Program-made: the position numbers and the translations under genes
The notes under the pieces: generated by a model
Told to the model about the DNA's origin: nothing
The model's input: the letters and a program-made list of their open reading frames with translations, nothing else
Databases searched by the model: none
Shown here: positions 62,110 through 64,000 of the stretch, in pieces
Numbering within the stretch: position 1 is the stretch's first letter
Layout of the letters: every line of letters starts with the position of its first letter
Source of the DNA: Candidatus Gastranaerophilales bacterium
GTDB lineage: Bacteria > Cyanobacteriota > Vampirovibrionia > Gastranaerophilales > Gastranaerophilaceae
DNA: 64,000 nucleotides
Reading direction: 5' to 3'
NCBI GenBank assembly: GCA_944325525.1
Contig: CALVAK010000012.1
Coordinates: 1 to 64,000 of the forward strand

Positions 62110-63107
62110 TAGGCAATACCTTCTCTTAATCTCACAACAGTTGTACCAACAGTCATGCCAGCACCAAAACCGGTAAGAATAGCACTACAAGGAAGTTTCA
62201 TCTTCCCTTCTTCTATAGCTTCAACGAGTGCTATCGGTATTGAAGCGGCAGACGTATTCGCATATTCATTTATATTAGATATTACATTTTCAGGATTAAA
62301 ATCGAGTCTTTTTTCAAGAGCTTCTATTATTCTCATATTTGCTTGATGAGGAACAAGATAATCAATTTCACTCATCTTTAATCCCGATTTTTCAACGCAT
62401 TCTTCAATATAGCCGGGAAGTTTTGTAACAACATATTTATATACTTCTTTCCCATCCATTTTAACAAACATTTTTTCTTCATCATTAGGTTCTACCAGAG
62501 GACAATTTTTACCGGGAATCGGCATCGTTATAAAATGACCGAGATGTCCTTCTGCTTTTAATGATATTGAAAGAATGTCATCCTGGTCATCATCAGAAAC
62601 AGTCAAAACCATAGCACCTGCTCCATCACCAAACAGAACACAAGAAGCTCTGTCCGTCCAATCCAAACACCTTGACACAGCATCGGTTGCAACTATTAAT
62701 ATGGTTTTTGCAGATTCTGACTTTATTAAAGCTCTTGCAATCCCCATTCCATATATTAATCCCGAGCATGCCGCAGTTATATCAAAACATGCAGCATTAA
62801 CCGCACCTATTGCAGCTTGAATTTCGCAAGCTGTTGAAGGATAAGCATGTGTTTCTACACTTGCAGGAGCAATTATATAATCAATATCTTCAACATTTAT
62901 TTTAGCTTTTTCAATTGCTTTTCTTGCTGCCCCTATTCCCATTTCTACGGCAGATTCATTTCCGGATAACACATGTCTTCTTTCTATACCCGTTCTTGTT
63001 CTAATCCACTCATCTGATGTATCAATTATTTTTGTTAAATCTTCATTAGTAACCACAGCTTTAGGAACTTGAAATCCTATTCCGGCTATTTTTATAGGAA
63101 TGCTCAT
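62109..63107 (-). CDS. fabH: 3-oxoacyl-[acyl-carrier-protein] synthase III
   Basis: A 332-residue condensing enzyme with the Cys-His-Asn triad in DITAACSGLIYG (about Cys113), VPHQANMRI and EYANTSAASIPIAL. Tryptophan of the CoA site is in SDEWIRTRTGI. It starts fatty-acid synthesis by condensing acetyl-CoA with malonyl-ACP. It lies 3 nt after plsX and overlaps fabD by 1 nt. Confidence 0.97.
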   Translation of the reverse strand: MSIPIKIAGIGFQVPKAVVTNEDLTKIIDTSDEWIRTRTGIERRHVLSGNESAVEMGIGAARKAIEKAKINVEDIDYIIAPASVETHAYPSTACEIQAAIGAVNAACFDITAACSGLIYGMGIARALIKSESAKTILIVATDAVSRCLDWTDRASCVLFGDGAGAMVLTVSDDDQDDILSISLKAEGHLGHFITMPIPGKNCPLVEPNDEEKMFVKMDGKEVYKYVVTKLPGYIEECVEKSGLKMSEIDYLVPHQANMRIIEALEKRLDFNPENVISNINEYANTSAASIPIALVEAIEEGKMKLPCSAILTGFGAGMTVGTTVVRLREGIA

Positions 63108-63110
63108 TAA

Positions 63111-64000
63111 TTATATCTCCCCGTAATATGATGCAATTTTTTTATTTATTCCTGCTTCTACAGCATTATATGCAACTCTAACAGCATTCTTTATCGCATA
63201 AGCTGAAGAACGTCCGTGACAGATAACGGTTATTCCTTTTACTCCAAGAAGTAACGCTCCGCCAAACTCTTCATAATTAATTTTTACATATATTCTTTTT
63301 AAAACCGGTCTTACAAGTAACCCGATAATTTTTGATATAAAGTCGTGATAAAACTCCTGTTTTATCATATAAAAAAGCATTCTTGCAACACCTTCTATTG
63401 TTTTTAACGTAACATTACCGACAAAACCATCACAGACAATAACATCACAATTACCAAGAAATATTTCTTTTCCTTCTGCATTACCTATAAAGTTTAACTC
63501 ATCTTTATTTTCGTCGAATAATTTATACGTATCTTTTGCAAGTTCATCACCTTTTCCAGCTTCTTCACCAATATTAAGTAAAGCAACTCTTGGATTTTCT
63601 ATTCCTAAAACAGATTTAGCATATACAGAACCCATTAATCCAAACTGATATAACATTTCAGGAGTACAATCAGTATTTGCACCGGAATCAATAAGAACAA
63701 GAGGCCCCTTCATTGTAGGAATAACAGTTGCTATTGCGGGTCTTTCTATTCCATGCAACCTTCCAAGCCCAAAAAGACTTGCACCCATTGCTGCACCGGT
63801 AGAACCAGCGGCAACAACAGCATCGGAACTTCCTGTTACTACAGAATTTACTGCAAGTACAATAGACGAATTTTTCTTTTTCCTTATTGCCTGTCCGGGA
63901 GCTTCACCCATTTCAATAACTTCAGATGCATGAGTTTTCTTTATATCAAGATTTTTAAGATTAACCTTTATCCTTTTTGGCGGAAAAATACCTCCACCAA
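63111..64000 (-). CDS. plsX: Phosphate acyltransferase PlsX (5' end outside window)
   Basis: The frame is open to the window edge; 295 residues are visible and roughly the first 50-70 are missing. The visible part has ASEVIEMGEAPGQAIRKKKNSSI (the family core), AAGSTGAAMGASLFGLGRLHGIERPAIA and LIDSGANTDCTPEMLYQFGLMG. An internal ATG at 63911 lies inside the conserved core and is not the start. It converts acyl-ACP to acyl-phosphate for phospholipid synthesis by PlsY. First visible gene of the plsX-fabH-fabD-fabG-acpP-fabF operon. Confidence 0.95.
   Translation of the reverse strand, partial: GGGIFPPKRIKVNLKNLDIKKTHASEVIEMGEAPGQAIRKKKNSSIVLAVNSVVTGSSDAVVAAGSTGAAMGASLFGLGRLHGIERPAIATVIPTMKGPLVLIDSGANTDCTPEMLYQFGLMGSVYAKSVLGIENPRVALLNIGEEAGKGDELAKDTYKLFDENKDELNFIGNAEGKEIFLGNCDVIVCDGFVGNVTLKTIEGVARMLFYMIKQEFYHDFISKIIGLLVRPVLKRIYVKINYEEFGGALLLGVKGITVICHGRSSAYAIKNAVRVAYNAVEAGINKKIASYYGEI

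Overview
This is a low-GC chromosomal window (roughly 30-35% GC by eye) from a Gram-negative-type bacterium. Envelope evidence is an LptB/LptF-G lipopolysaccharide exporter and a two-partner secretion (TPS) outer-membrane transporter. It also carries a CdaA-type diadenylate cyclase, an RNase E/G with a long basic tail, a membrane-anchored YvcK, a two-subunit-type glycine decarboxylase, a PBS-lyase-type HEAT protein and flagellar genes. This mix, the AT-rich composition and the many small secreted orphan proteins fit a non-photosynthetic relative of Cyanobacteria (Vampirovibrionia/Melainabacteria, probably Gastranaerophilales). That assignment is inference from gene content; no rRNA or tRNA is present to confirm it.

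Layout. 1-3.2 kb: tail of a CoA-disulfide-reductase-type flavoprotein with a rhodanese domain, then a lexA/umuD-like repressor and umuC. 3.2-4.9 kb: two overlapping paralogous exported proteins with TolC-like helices. 4.9-7.8 kb: rel, a DUF167 gene and secG. 7.8-13 kb: a six-gene minus-strand operon pxpA-yvcK-panB-panC-membrane protein-dut. 13.2-15.2 kb: a flagellar cluster (fliJ, fliK-like, flgE/F/G-like). 15.3-18.1 kb: a GNAT-like protein, a LUD-domain protein, a secreted orphan and a beta-carbonic anhydrase. 18.2-24.4 kb: a 1,954-residue orphan with papain-like motifs and a small secreted protein. 24.5-31.4 kb: a TPS island with one TpsB and two TpsA exoproteins sharing 1,072 bp that I read as identical. 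31.5-34.2 kb: a periplasmic TPR protein and engB. 34.2-43.6 kb: a long minus-strand run lysA-cdaA-eda-like-gcvPB-orphan-radical SAM-rne/rng-membrane protein. 43.7-45.5 kb: a secreted orphan, a zinc-ribbon miniprotein and a UbiA prenyltransferase. 45.8-49.5 kb: a HEAT-repeat protein, then lptB-lptF/G-phosphodiester glycosidase. 49.5-52.5 kb: manC-dxr-aroQ. 52.6-57.3 kb: anmK, yebC (opposite strand), then TPR-glutaredoxin-degenerate hybrid-cluster protein. 57.4-58.6 kb: a Gly/Ala-rich orphan. 58.7 kb to the end: the fatty-acid operon plsX-fabH-fabD-fabG-acpP-fabF, with plsX cut by the window edge.

Most of the window is ordinary core metabolism in tight operons with TAATG or ATGA junctions. The parts worth attention are the homogenised TPS exoprotein pair, the giant papain-like orphan, the hybrid-cluster-protein homologue that seems to have lost most cluster ligands, the paralogous TolC-like pair, and a recurring promoter layout in which a -10 box sits 6-7 nt before an ATG with no Shine-Dalgarno sequence, implying leaderless mRNAs (clearest for lexA and anmK). 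No CRISPR array, insertion sequence, tRNA or rRNA was seen.
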